In this document: piece by piece, positions 25,491 through 33,968 of the stretch
Position numbering within the stretch: position 1 is the stretch's first letter
Layout of the letters: every line of letters begins with the position of its first letter
Assembly: GCA_020636995.1 (NCBI GenBank)
Contig: JACJWU010000002.1
Span: 375,290 to 439,289, forward strand
Reading direction: 5' to 3'
DNA length: 64,000 nt
Origin: Actinomycetota bacterium
GTDB taxonomy: Bacteria; Actinomycetota; Actinomycetes; S36-B12; UBA10799
Translations under genes and position numbers: made by a program
Notes under the pieces: model-generated
The model's input: the letters and a program-made list of their open reading frames with translations, nothing else
What the model was told of the DNA's origin: nothing
Database searches by the model: none

Positions 25491-26360
25491 TCAGACTGCC
25501 CCAGCGTCGTAGTCCCGCGGGACCACGATCATCGGGACAGGCAGCACTCGCATCATTTTGGTCGCCGTGCGTCCCAGGAAGAGTCGCCGCGGCTGAGCCA
25601 GCCTGCTCGACCCCACCATGACGATCTCGCTGGGGGAGATCTCCAGCGCATTGATCGCCTCCGGCAGGGTGCTGCCGTGCCCGACCACGGTGGTCACAGG
25701 GCATTCGGCGGGGATCTGCTCCTGGGCCTTCTGCGCGATCGTCGAGATGTGGAGTTCGGCGAGTTCGCTCCACTCCCGGCGTCGTTCCTCGGACCCGTCC
25801 TCCCCGACGGCGACGAGCGACATCAGGCGCAGGGGGACCTTCCATTCGCAGGCGGCTTGAATGGCGAACTTGACGAGTACCTCGTGGCCCTCTCGGACGC
25901 CGGTGGCGCAGGTGATCCGGGTGATGGCCGGCTGTGGCTCGTATTCGGCCGGTGTCAGCGCGACCGGCACCGAGGCGGAATGCAGCAGCGCATCGGCGAT
26001 GCTGCCGAGGCGGACGTGGTGGGACGTGCCGACCACGATCATTCCCGCGTCGCCGCCCTCGCCGGGTTCGTCCGCCTTGGCCATGAGTCCCTCACTGATG
26101 GACTCGGCGTTCACGAGGTGTCCTTCGGTCGCCACATCCCCTGGAACCTGCGCGAGGCCGTCGGCGAGCCATTCTTCGGCCTGTCTGCGCAGTTCGGTGT
26201 TGTATGCGTGGTCGGGGGAGTACATGTGGAAGGTCGGCGTGTCGTCAGGCAGTACCACTACCAGGTCGAGGTGAGCCCCCGACGACCGGGCAAGTGTGGA
26301 CGCCAGATTGATTGCGTCGATTCCGCGTTGCTGGGGTCCGTAGCCCACGATGTACCTCAT
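25491..26360 (-). CDS. Tandem universal stress protein (two USP domains)
   Basis: A 289-residue protein with two consecutive UspA domains. The first begins MRYIVGYGPQQRGIDAINLAS and ends IVVGTSHHVRLGSIADALLHSASVPVALTP. The second ends IVMVGSSRLAQPRRLFLGRTATKMMRVLPVPMIVVP. The G-x2-G-x9-G-(S/T) ATP-binding pattern is only partly kept, so nucleotide binding is uncertain. It starts at ATG 26360 and is divergent from the permease gene, with 73 bp between starts, so both probably share a control region. Tandem Usp proteins act in stress persistence in actinobacteria; pairing with a transporter is common and may modulate it. Confidence 0.85.
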   Translation of the reverse strand: MRYIVGYGPQQRGIDAINLASTLARSSGAHLDLVVVLPDDTPTFHMYSPDHAYNTELRRQAEEWLADGLAQVPGDVATEGHLVNAESISEGLMAKADEPGEGGDAGMIVVGTSHHVRLGSIADALLHSASVPVALTPAEYEPQPAITRITCATGVREGHEVLVKFAIQAACEWKVPLRLMSLVAVGEDGSEERRREWSELAELHISTIAQKAQEQIPAECPVTTVVGHGSTLPEAINALEISPSEIVMVGSSRLAQPRRLFLGRTATKMMRVLPVPMIVVPRDYDAGAV

Positions 26361-26433
26361 GGATCCGTAATCTAGCCCTCCGAGGCCCTATGTTGAGGCG
26401 GTAGGAAATCCACCAGGTGACAGGGAGTCCCAC

Positions 26434-27849
26434 ATGACCGCCGAGGGCACGACGAGCGCAGGCTCTGAAACGGGTAGTTCCTCCCACCTGGTCAGGACCT
26501 TGGGCCTGTGGGCCATCGTCGGGCTCGGACTCGGATACATGACGCCGACGGTCGTGTTCGACACGTTCGGGATCGTCTCCGCGGAGACCGGCGGGGTCGT
26601 GCCCACGTCGTACCTCATGGCTCTCGTCGTGATGATGTTCACGGCCATCAGCTACGGACGCATGACCAGGGTCTTCCCGTCTGCAGGCTCGGCCTACACC
26701 TACACCTCCGCGACCATGAGTCCGAATCTGGGATTCCTGATCGGCTGGGCCGCGCTGCTGGACTACTTGTTGCTGCCACTGGTCAATGCGCTCATCATCC
26801 GCAGTTACATGTACTCCTTCTTCCCCGGTGCGCCGGAGTGGATCTGGGTCGTCATCTACGTGGCGGTGATCACCACCATGGTCGTGGTCAGCATGACCAA
26901 CACGTCGCGCGTGAACATGATCCTGGTGACCTTCTGCCTAGTGCTGATCGGCGTCTTCTTCCTGCTGTCGGTCAGAGCGTTGATGAACGGTGTTGGCAAC
27001 GGCACGATCTTCTCGATGGATCCCGCCTGGCACGAGGGTGTCCATCTCGGCCTGGTGATCACAGGCGCGACCATCGTGGCCTTCTCGTTCATCGGTTTCG
27101 ACGCCATCACGATGTACACCGAGGAGGCGAAGGAGCCCTCCCTCGTTCCCCGGGCGATCCTGCTCGCGCTGCTCATCGGTGGCGGCATCTTCTTCGTCTC
27201 GGCCTGGTTCACGCAGTCGATGTTCCCCGACGTCGCCAATTTCAGCGAGGAGTCGCTGGAGAACAGTGCGCTGCCGGAGATCGCCTTCAACGTCGGCGGG
27301 CAATTGTTCAAGATCCTGCTGACATCGGCCGCGTTCGCAGCCACCATGGCGTCGAGCCTGGCGTCGCACTCCTCGGTCTCGCGGCTGTTGTACGTGATGG
27401 GACGCAACGGCCGCGGGCCGATCTCACGGTTCTTCGGCTACGTGCACCCCACCTTCCACACCCCTGCCTACGCCATCGTCTTCGTCGGGCTGGTCTCGCT
27501 TCTGGCGATAGCCTTCAATCTCGATTTCGTCGCCTCGCTGATCAACTTCGGGGCGCTGATCGCATTCACGTTCGTCAACCTGACCGTGATCGCGTATTTC
27601 GCCTTCCGGCAGCGTGAGGTGCACTCGCCGCGGGACATCTGGCGCAACATCGTTCTGCCGGGCATCGGTGTGATGCTGACCGTTCTGCTCTGGGTCTACC
27701 TCTCGGCCGAATCGACCCGCTACGGCATCATCTGGTTCGCCATCGGCGTCGTCGTGCTGCTGTGGATCACACGTTTCCTGCGCAAGCCGATGACCATCCA
27801 CCTGGGTGAGGACGTACCCGAGACCCCGGTGGAGCCGAAGGCCGACTGA
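26434..27849 (+). CDS. APC-superfamily amino acid/polyamine permease
   Basis: A 471-residue integral membrane transporter of the amino acid-polyamine-organocation superfamily. About 12 hydrophobic segments are visible, beginning TLGLWAIVGLGLGYMTPTVVFDTFG (broken TM1 with GLG substrate loop) and AGSAYTYTSATMSPNLGFLIGWAALLDY. TM6 is marked by IVAFSFIGFDAITMYTEEAKEPSLVPRAI, a consensus APC segment. Cytoplasmic ends are polar (MTAEGTTSAGSETGSSSH and ...VPETPVEPKAD). It probably imports an amino acid or polyamine by proton symport; the substrate is not deducible. It is divergent from the USP gene. Confidence 0.87.
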   Translation: MTAEGTTSAGSETGSSSHLVRTLGLWAIVGLGLGYMTPTVVFDTFGIVSAETGGVVPTSYLMALVVMMFTAISYGRMTRVFPSAGSAYTYTSATMSPNLGFLIGWAALLDYLLLPLVNALIIRSYMYSFFPGAPEWIWVVIYVAVITTMVVVSMTNTSRVNMILVTFCLVLIGVFFLLSVRALMNGVGNGTIFSMDPAWHEGVHLGLVITGATIVAFSFIGFDAITMYTEEAKEPSLVPRAILLALLIGGGIFFVSAWFTQSMFPDVANFSEESLENSALPEIAFNVGGQLFKILLTSAAFAATMASSLASHSSVSRLLYVMGRNGRGPISRFFGYVHPTFHTPAYAIVFVGLVSLLAIAFNLDFVASLINFGALIAFTFVNLTVIAYFAFRQREVHSPRDIWRNIVLPGIGVMLTVLLWVYLSAESTRYGIIWFAIGVVVLLWITRFLRKPMTIHLGEDVPETPVEPKAD

Positions 27850-27924
27850 CAGCGGCGGCGCGTTGACGCAGCCGCGGTGACCCGACAGTCGCGGCCTATG
27901 CTGGATCGGGGCAGGGGAGGGTCG

Positions 27925-28485
27925 ATGAGGACCATGGTTGGTGCCGTCGCAGCAGCGTTGGCGATCGGAGTCGTGGGTGCTGCACCGGTCGAAGCCGCGC
28001 CGTGTACGTACACCTACAACGAGTACGGCTATCCGCAGTGGTCGGATACCTGTGGGACAGGGATGGCGCCCGGTCGCATCGGCCCGCTGAGGATGGGTGT
28101 GACCACGGTCGCCCGGGCGCGCAGCCTGGGTTATCTGGCCCGGAATCGGGCGTGCGGCGATCGACTGGACGGCGTCGGTGCGTTCTCGAACTGGCGGCGT
28201 GGGGACGGGAAGGTCCTAGCCTGGACGGGCGACAGAACGACGCGTGGCCTCAGCGCGACGGACTCCGTGCGCACAGCCAAGCGGAAATACCCGCGGCTGA
28301 CCAGGACGGGTTTCCTCAAGAACCCCTACGTCGCGGGCGCGGGCTGGAGGATCTACTCCGTGGCCAAGAAGGCGGGCTGGCTCGACCTTTACAAGTACAC
28401 CGGCACGGAGTCCTACGACTTTCTTGCCGTGCGGGCGAAGTCCCTCAAGAAACCCGTCAAGGACTGGGCGCTGGACGGCTGCTGA
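27925..28485 (+). CDS. Small secreted protein of unknown function
   Basis: A 186-residue exported protein not recognised as any family. The start is ATG 27925 because GGGGAGGG lies immediately ahead of it; in-frame starts at 27877 and 27898 would add a non-signal-like leader. The signal peptide MRTMVGAVAAALAIGVVGA is followed by PVEAA and mature PCTYTYNEYG. The mature part is basic and aromatic, with four cysteines (PCTYT, DTCGTG, RACGDR and the C-terminal Cys), possibly two disulfides. The segment GRIGPLRMGVTTVARARSLGYL resembles hydrophobic surface patterns of small secreted beta proteins. No domain match is claimed. Confidence 0.7.
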   Translation: MRTMVGAVAAALAIGVVGAAPVEAAPCTYTYNEYGYPQWSDTCGTGMAPGRIGPLRMGVTTVARARSLGYLARNRACGDRLDGVGAFSNWRRGDGKVLAWTGDRTTRGLSATDSVRTAKRKYPRLTRTGFLKNPYVAGAGWRIYSVAKKAGWLDLYKYTGTESYDFLAVRAKSLKKPVKDWALDGC

Positions 28486-28534
28486 CCTTTGACCGGACCA
28501 CGGCTTCCGGCCGCGGGTGGTCACCGCTCATCCC

Positions 28535-28643
28535 GGTTAGAGATCGGCATGTTGGTGAGAGATATGGCACTCCGGTTAGTCCTATACGGCCGTGGGACTC
28601 TAACCAACCTGCCGCCGCCTAACCAAGATGCCGATCTCTAACC
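28535..28643. repeat. 109-bp palindromic six-motif repeat, copy B
   Basis: Motif positions are GGTTAG 28535, GGTGAG 28554 (one substitution), GGTTAG 28574, then CTAACC 28600, 28619 and 28638. Length and spacing equal those of copies at 858-966 and 58476-58584. A DDE-transposase remnant follows directly. The copy is intergenic, between the small secreted protein and the tail-collar gene. Confidence 0.9.
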
Positions 28644-28646
28644 GGA

Positions 28647-28816
28647 CTGTCCAAGGACGTGGCTGACAACGGGCCGACATCGGGAGTGTCAAGCACCGCC
28701 GCAACCGCCCCTGGGCCAAGGCCACGGTCGAACGCCTCCACGACACCCTGATCCACGAACGGGCCCACGCCACCCATCACCGCGAGCCACGTGACCAACC
28801 TGTCTGGACAGAACGC
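28647..28816 (+). pseudogene. Remnant of an rve-type (DDE) transposase
   Basis: 28663-28682 reads ADNGPT, like the second catalytic Asp block TDNG of rve integrases. In another frame 28690-28815 reads VKHRRNRPWAKATVERLHDTL and continues IHERAHATHHREPRDQPVWTE, in the style of the VERFHxTLxxEWAYA region of IS3/IS481 transposases. Frames disagree and no start is present, so it is dead. A shorter version with the same ends follows repeat copy C at 58588-58667. Confidence 0.6.
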
Positions 28817-28848
28817 CTTGGCGACGGGACCGGAAGTAGCATCGCGCA

Positions 28849-29091
28849 ATGGATTCGTTTCTGGGTCAGGTCCTGTTGCTGCCGTACGACTTCCCCGCTC
28901 AGGGGGTCATGTACTGCGAAGGTCAGGTGCTCGCGATCCGCGACCACGTGTCGTTGTTCAGTCTTCTGGGAGCGCGGTTCGGCGGTGACGGTGTGACCAC
29001 CTTCGCCCTGCCCGATCTCACGGGCAAGGAACCGGCCGACGGCCTGCGCTATTGCATCGTGATGCACGGCTCATACCCGGCCCGTCCCTGA
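28849..29091 (+). CDS. Small phage tail-collar domain protein (MdpB-like)
   Basis: An 80-residue protein matching the phage tail collar/microcystin-dependent protein family. MDSFLGQVLLLPYDFPAQGVMYCEGQ is followed by LLAIRDHVSLFSLLGARFGGDGVTTFALPDLTGK in style (FGGDGVTTFALPDL is the diagnostic block). The fold is a small knot-like beta domain. Many such proteins are encoded in chromosomes without a phage, and none of the other genes here are phage genes. A frameshifted paralogue lies at 47831-48083. A terminator hairpin follows at 29138. Function of free-standing family members is unknown. Confidence 0.78.
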   Translation: MDSFLGQVLLLPYDFPAQGVMYCEGQVLAIRDHVSLFSLLGARFGGDGVTTFALPDLTGKEPADGLRYCIVMHGSYPARP

Positions 29092-29137
29092 CGTCGTACC
29101 CCCGCCGAGCACACGTGGTGCGGGGCAGTCGCGCCGA

Positions 29138-29179
29138 GGCCCCCGCCGGACGTGTCACTGCCGACACGCGACGGGGGCC
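29138..29179. terminator. Long GC-rich hairpin, bidirectional terminator
   Basis: GGCCCCCG at 29138-29145 pairs with CGGGGGCC at 29172-29179, and inside it CGTGTC (29151-29156) pairs with GACACG (29163-29168). It lies between two convergent genes (ends 29091 and 29198), consistent with bidirectional termination. Confidence 0.75.
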
Positions 29180-29197
29180 CCTGCCTCCACCTCGGCA

Positions 29198-30934
29198 CTA
29201 CCGCACCAGACGGACCTTGTACACGTGGCTACGCGCCGCGAGTTGCGTCCCGTTCTGGGCAACGGTTGCGAACACCGATCCGGCCTTGTGCATGTGCATC
29301 CGGGTGCGGAACTTGCCGCGAGCGTTCGTCCGTACCGTCTTCATCACACGCGGGCCCTTCTCGGTACCCACGGGGTTGAACCACAAGGTGACGCGGGTCC
29401 GGCTACGCACCTTCTTGCCGTGCTGCTTGCCGTAGACCTCGCCGAAAGCGCGGACCTGGATGCGGTTGTTCGCCTTGACGCGGATCTTCAAGCGCAACTT
29501 CCGGTTCATGCGCTTCGTGGCTTGGTCGCCACCCTTGTCCCCGGGCACTACAACCACATCGTCCTTGGCGACGGTGGGATCCTTCACCTTCGGAGTTGCG
29601 ACCACAGTGCCTGCGTCGCCCGTACCACTGGGTGTGACAGCGGCAACGGAGAACTCGTACGGCTCACCACCGGTGAGTCCGAGATACGTGGTCTCCAGCG
29701 ACTGGTCGGCCGGCACGCGGATCTCCGGCAGTGCGCTGCCATCGGCAAGCCGGATCCCGTTCACCACGTAGTCGGTGATCGGCCCGGAACCTGCGGAGGC
29801 CGGCGCCTTCCAGGTCAGCGCCATGGCCTCATCCCCGCGTGTCGCCGTAAGATCCAGCGGCCTGGTGGGCAGGCTCTCGTCGTAACTGAGGCCGACATCG
29901 ATGTAGGTGAGATTGTGCTCGGGCACCAGCACCGCCACGTTGCCCTGCGGCGCCCCGCCCTTGTCCGATCCACCTTCCGCGGCTTCGATGGCGGTTTCCT
30001 CTTCGCCTTCCGCCGGCTGCAGGATCGACGTGGCTTCAGTGAAGTCCGCACCAGAGTCGGGTTTCAGGCTGAACGTGAGGCGGTACAGTCCCGCATTCAC
30101 GGCCTTGGTGGGCCAGTTGAACCCATAGGTCATTCCACCGCTGACAGTGACCTCGGCACCGTAGCCACCCGGTCCGTCGAGGACCTCGCCCACGCACTTC
30201 ACGACACCGTCATCGGTCCAGCTCCGGGTGTCCGGATCCCAGGACAACGACGAGGCCTTGTCGATGCGCTCGATCGTCAGGCAGGCCTGTGATGTGTAGA
30301 CGATCGCTTGGTCGCTCTGGGCTGCCACCGCGTGCCACACGGAGGCATCCGGGACGGCCATGACGCCCCACTGCTCGTCCTGGCCCTGACCGCCGACCTT
30401 CATCATCGTGTAGCCGGTCATGCCCGTCGCGTCGGCGGTATCCGCAGGTTCTGGATCGGTGAGTCCGGACACGTCCTGCAGCATCTTCGTCTCAACGCGG
30501 ACATGCATCCCCGTGCGCCAGTCCTTGGCCTCGAGGTTGTCTCCCCAGTCCACGTAGGTGATGGGCAGCTTGCCTTGATCCGTGATCGGCAGTCCGGGAA
30601 TCGCCGATGCGTCGGCGTTCTCCGACTGCCACTCGTTCAAGGTCTTCTGTAGGAACAGATCCACCCCGTCGATCACCACGTGCGCTGCGGGGTCGGAATC
30701 CAGCGTCAGATCCTCGGTCTGCGGTCCTGAGCCGCGCAGCACGGGACGTACACCGACGTCGGCCGTTTCCGCCCAGAGCACGGGTGCAGCGAGGTTGTTG
30801 CCCGGCAGCGTGTCTTCGCCACCACCAGGTGCCATGGGAACCACCGCAGCGGCTGCGGGCGCCGAGGCGAGAACCAGTGCCGCCGTTCCCGCGACTGATG
30901 CTGCCCGACGGATTACTTCATTGCGCCATCGCAT
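29198..30934 (-). CDS. Secreted protein with one fibronectin type III domain
   Basis: A 578-residue exported protein. MRWRNEVIRRAASVAGTAAL begins a signal peptide cleaved near APAAAA. The N-terminal approximately 320 residues form an unrecognised domain (YVDWGDNLEAKDWRTGMHV, VTVSGGMTYGFNWPTKAV). Residues about 385-470 form a fibronectin type III domain (PLDLTATRGDEAMALTWKAP ... YLGLTGGEPYEFSVAAVT). An Asp/Lys-rich linker and a basic C-terminal beta domain follow. AAGGAG precedes ATG 30932-30934. It is divergent from the two-component system at 31169, with a repeated motif between. It is probably a surface or matrix protein; no anchor is visible. Confidence 0.78.
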   Translation of the reverse strand: MRWRNEVIRRAASVAGTAALVLASAPAAAAVVPMAPGGGEDTLPGNNLAAPVLWAETADVGVRPVLRGSGPQTEDLTLDSDPAAHVVIDGVDLFLQKTLNEWQSENADASAIPGLPITDQGKLPITYVDWGDNLEAKDWRTGMHVRVETKMLQDVSGLTDPEPADTADATGMTGYTMMKVGGQGQDEQWGVMAVPDASVWHAVAAQSDQAIVYTSQACLTIERIDKASSLSWDPDTRSWTDDGVVKCVGEVLDGPGGYGAEVTVSGGMTYGFNWPTKAVNAGLYRLTFSLKPDSGADFTEATSILQPAEGEEETAIEAAEGGSDKGGAPQGNVAVLVPEHNLTYIDVGLSYDESLPTRPLDLTATRGDEAMALTWKAPASAGSGPITDYVVNGIRLADGSALPEIRVPADQSLETTYLGLTGGEPYEFSVAAVTPSGTGDAGTVVATPKVKDPTVAKDDVVVVPGDKGGDQATKRMNRKLRLKIRVKANNRIQVRAFGEVYGKQHGKKVRSRTRVTLWFNPVGTEKGPRVMKTVRTNARGKFRTRMHMHKAGSVFATVAQNGTQLAARSHVYKVRLVR

Positions 30935-31081
30935 GGTTTTCTCCTTCCCTCCCGGGTGGCTGGCTTTGTGGTGACTGTGCGTTCGCGCACCTCGGCCTTT
31001 CGACCGATGCGACCTCGCCCATACCGTCAGTCGCCCCCCTCTCCTTGCGATTTCACAGTCACACCCGGTCACGAACGATGC

Positions 31082-31117
31082 GTGGAGGGCGTGTGGAGAT
31101 GGTGTGGAGGTGTGGGG
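31082..31117. promoter_or_regulatory. Direct GTGTGGAG repeats upstream of the two-component operon
   Basis: GTGTGGAG occurs at 31091 and 31102 with a third GTGTGGGG at 31110 and CGTGGAGG at 31081. Steps of 11 and 8 bp suggest a tandem regulator site on one face of the helix. It sits between the divergent secreted protein and the response regulator; a GTGAGG...CCTCAC inverted repeat lies at 31135-31150. Binding by the neighbouring OmpR-type regulator is inferred. Confidence 0.4.
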
Positions 31118-31168
31118 ATCCGGGGGTCGCCGCAGTGAGGCCCCCCTCACCTGTCTTTCAATGGAAGG

Positions 31169-31855
31169 GTGAGAACGATCTTGGTCGTGGAGGACGAACG
31201 CGATCTTCGTGACCTCCTGCGCCGCTACTTGGAGCGGGCGGGATTTGCCGTTCTGGCGACCGGATCCGGAGCTGAGGCGCTCACCCTGGTGTCCCGGCAG
31301 GCGGCCGATCTGGTGGTTCTGGACCTGGGTCTTCCGGACCTCGACGGGACGGAGGTCCTGAGGCTGGCCACGCCGGCCATACCCGTCATCGTGCTTACGG
31401 CACGGTCCTCGGCCGACGATCGGATCCGGGGTCTTCAACTGGGCGCCGACGACTACGTGACCAAACCGTTCAGCCCCACCGAGTTGGTGCTACGGGTGAA
31501 GGCCGTGTTGTCGCGCGGACGCTTCAGCGAACCGCGCCCGGTTGCCCGCAGTTACTGCAACGGCCGACTGGTGATCGATGAGCGCGAGCACGAGGCCCGG
31601 TTCGACGGCGATCCCATCCATCTGACCATCAGTGAGTGGGAGTTGTTGCTGTCATTGGCGAACGCCCCGATGCGGGTGTTCTCCCGTCTGGAGTTGGTCA
31701 ACCGTATTCATGGCTACGAATTCCAGGGCTACGAACGCAGTATCGACTCCCATGTGAAGAACCTTCGGCACAAACTGGGAGACGCCGGTGACGAGGTGAT
31801 CCAGACGGTCGTCGGCGTGGGGTATCGGTTGGGGTGTACGGCCGATGACTCGTAG
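31169..31855 (+). CDS. OmpR/PhoB-family response regulator
   Basis: A 228-residue DNA-binding response regulator. The receiver has ILVVEDERDLRDLLRRYL, phospho-acceptor Asp52 in VVLDLGLPDLDG and Lys in DDYVTKPFSPTEL. The winged-helix output has DGDPIHLTISEWELLLSLANAP and SIDSHVKNLRHKLGDAG ... VVGVGYRLG, the OmpR/PhoB recognition wing. The start is GTG 31169. It overlaps the histidine kinase gene by 11 bp, so the two are co-translated. Unlike typical members the linker is short and the SEWELLLSLANAP segment replaces the usual TxxEFxLL. Target genes are unknown; the divergent secreted protein gene is the nearest candidate. Confidence 0.92.
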   Translation: MRTILVVEDERDLRDLLRRYLERAGFAVLATGSGAEALTLVSRQAADLVVLDLGLPDLDGTEVLRLATPAIPVIVLTARSSADDRIRGLQLGADDYVTKPFSPTELVLRVKAVLSRGRFSEPRPVARSYCNGRLVIDEREHEARFDGDPIHLTISEWELLLSLANAPMRVFSRLELVNRIHGYEFQGYERSIDSHVKNLRHKLGDAGDEVIQTVVGVGYRLGCTADDS

Positions 31856-33206
31856 ATCCGGACTCGGAGTCCTCGGACGCCGCCTGCTGGCGGCCTTCAT
31901 GGTCGTGGCCACCGCCTCTGTCGGAGTCTTCGCGTTCGTCGCGGTCATGGGTCTGGATCTGGAGGTCAATGCCGAGCGGCTTCGGGTCCAGCAGGACATC
32001 GCCTCGCACACGGCAGCAACCGCGGCTGTGGTCTACCGGCAGGCGGGTGGGTGGGCTGAGGCGGATCTCGACCATGCCTACGCGGTGGCCGACGGCGCCG
32101 GCGCCTCCTTGGTGGTGACGGATGCCTCCGGCGATGTGGTGGCGCAACAGGGTGTCTCAGAGCAGCATTCTGGTCCCGTCTCACCCACACGAGCCATCGA
32201 TCATCCGGTGATCGTCGATGGCGAACGAGTGGGCACAGTCTCGCTCTCGTTCAAGCGACCGGCCACGTCCGCCCTGTCCCGCAGCAGTATCGGTTGGCTG
32301 CTCGGGGCTGCCGTTGTCGCCTTGGGGTTGGCAGCAGTGGTCGCAGTGCTCATGGCCCGACAGATCACCCGGCCGGTCACCCAGATCAGCGAGGTGGGCC
32401 GCCGATTCGCAGCAGGGGATCACGCCGCCCGCGCGCACGTCGAGGCAACGGGCGAGATCGGCGAACTGGCCCGGACGATGAACGATGCCGCGGACGCCGT
32501 TCTCGCCGCGGAGCAAGCCCGTCTCAACATCGCCGCCGATGTCGCGCATGAACTGCGCACTCCGCTTGCCGCGCTGCAGGCCGGACTCGAGGAGATGCGG
32601 GACGGGCTGATGCCGGCGGATCCGGCTGCGCTCGGCCGACTGCACGACCAGGCCACCCGGATGGGGAGGGTGGTCGGGGAATTGGCGGCGCTCTCGTCGG
32701 CGGAAGCCGCCCCGCGGGTCACCGACAGCACCAGAATCGTGGATCTCGCCGCTGTCGCCGAGGCGGAGATGGCCTCCCGGCAGTCGCACATGCACTGCGC
32801 GGGACTCGAGTTGGTCGGCGACCTGCACAGCACGCTGGTGCGGGCTGATGAGGATCGACTCCATGAGATCATCGGCAACCTGCTGGCGAATGCCGCCCAA
32901 TACTGCAGGGCGGGTGATCACGTCGCCGTCACCGTGCGGCAGCAGGACGACCGGGCGATGCTGCAGGTGTCTGACACGGGTCCGGGCATCCCGGCCGATG
33001 AACTGCCCCACGTGTTCGAGCGCTTCTGGCGCGGCTCCCGCGAATCCGGCACGGCGGGAAGTGGTCTTGGGCTTGCGATCGTCAGGGCGCTGGTCACGGC
33101 GTACGACGGCAACGTCACCGTTGCGTCAACGCCCGGTGCGGGGGCGGTGTTCAGCATCGACCTCCCGGTGGCCCGGCCGGTCGGTGTGATCCACAGCGGC
33201 GTGTGA
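31845..33206 (+). CDS. Sensor histidine kinase
   Basis: A 453-residue membrane kinase partner of the preceding regulator. Two membrane segments (about 14-36 and 148-170) flank a roughly 110-residue extracytoplasmic sensor region. A HAMP linker follows (QITRPVTQISEVGRRFAAGDHAARA), then the HisKA dimerisation domain with phospho-acceptor His235 in ADVAHELRTPLAALQAG. The ATPase domain shows an N box, LHEIIGNLLANAAQY, a G1 box, VSDTGPGIPADELPHVFERFWRG, and a G2 box, GTAGSGLGLAIVRALV. The signal is not deducible. A hairpin (33203-33226) overlaps the stop, so this is the end of the operon. Confidence 0.93.
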   Translation: MTRRSGLGVLGRRLLAAFMVVATASVGVFAFVAVMGLDLEVNAERLRVQQDIASHTAATAAVVYRQAGGWAEADLDHAYAVADGAGASLVVTDASGDVVAQQGVSEQHSGPVSPTRAIDHPVIVDGERVGTVSLSFKRPATSALSRSSIGWLLGAAVVALGLAAVVAVLMARQITRPVTQISEVGRRFAAGDHAARAHVEATGEIGELARTMNDAADAVLAAEQARLNIAADVAHELRTPLAALQAGLEEMRDGLMPADPAALGRLHDQATRMGRVVGELAALSSAEAAPRVTDSTRIVDLAAVAEAEMASRQSHMHCAGLELVGDLHSTLVRADEDRLHEIIGNLLANAAQYCRAGDHVAVTVRQQDDRAMLQVSDTGPGIPADELPHVFERFWRGSRESGTAGSGLGLAIVRALVTAYDGNVTVASTPGAGAVFSIDLPVARPVGVIHSGV

Positions 33207-33226
33207 CCGGCGTATCCGCCGGTCAC
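33203..33226 (+). terminator. Perfect hairpin at the end of the two-component operon
   Basis: GTGACCGGC at 33203-33211 pairs perfectly with GCCGGTCAC at 33218-33226 around a 6-base loop. The left arm includes the kinase stop codon. There is no U-tract. Confidence 0.7.
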
Positions 33227-33371
33227 CGTCGTCGCTTGGTGTCGATCCGCTCGTCGGGGACCGGACGGTTGATGGTGACAGGCCGATCGCCCAGCGGCTG
33301 TGCCGCGAGTGGTGCAGTCCGCGCAAACTGTGTGGGTTCGGTGAAGTGTCGACCCGAGCCCCATGCCACGC

Positions 33372-33863
33372 TCACGCAGCAGATGAACTGTGGCTCTCGA
33401 CTCCGCCCTTGATGGCCGCCAGCATGCCATTCATCTTCTTGGACATCATCAGTGCGCTGACCGACTCGAGCGGGCCCTGCCACCACGGGAGATCCTTTTC
33501 GAGAACGTCCATGGTCAAGGACGTTCCTCCGTCATCGGGCGCGAACCGCCAGGTGAAGATAGGACCGTTCGCGACGTCCATGGTCCGCCCCGCAAAGCGC
33601 ACCTTCCCGTGCGCCTTGCTGACGATCCGTTCGTTCGGAACGAACTCGGTGAACTCCCGCTCGATATGTTCCACCATCATTCCTTTGATGAACCTACCCA
33701 CGATGTGAACCTGGGTGCCGACCCCGTCGGGTGTCATCGTGACGTCTGTGACTTCGAGTTCTGGCCACCCCTCGAACAGGTGGCGCGGGTCGCGGCAGTA
33801 CGCGAACACCTGATCCACTGGAGCGATGATCGTTGTGTGGTAACTGCGAGTGAAATCCGACAT
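33372..33863 (-). CDS. SRPBCC (START/Bet v1-like) family protein
   Basis: A 163-residue helix-grip protein of the SRPBCC superfamily, typically binding a hydrophobic ligand. It opens FTRSYHTTIIAPVDQVFAYCRDP, the standard first strand and helix, and continues WPELEVTDVTMTPDGVGTQV and GPIFTWRFAPDDGGTSLTMDVLE. Two ATGs adjoin (33864-33866 and 33861-33863); the second has the better spacing from AAAGGAGG and is used. Ligand and role are unknown. A second SRPBCC gene lies at 38542. It is transcribed away from the thioesterase on the same strand, 105 bp apart. Confidence 0.78.
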   Translation of the reverse strand: MSDFTRSYHTTIIAPVDQVFAYCRDPRHLFEGWPELEVTDVTMTPDGVGTQVHIVGRFIKGMMVEHIEREFTEFVPNERIVSKAHGKVRFAGRTMDVANGPIFTWRFAPDDGGTSLTMDVLEKDLPWWQGPLESVSALMMSKKMNGMLAAIKGGVESHSSSAA

Positions 33864-33968
33864 CATGGCCTCCTTTCGAGACCTGGTGGGGAGATCCCCA
33901 CAGTTCAATTCTAGGCCCGACGTGCGACGGCCGACAGCCTCCCGCGGCCTTCAGACTGATGAGTCGGG

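Noticed and set aside
28849..29091. Tail-collar gene as evidence of a prophage
   Set aside because: No capsid, tail, terminase or lysis genes are nearby.
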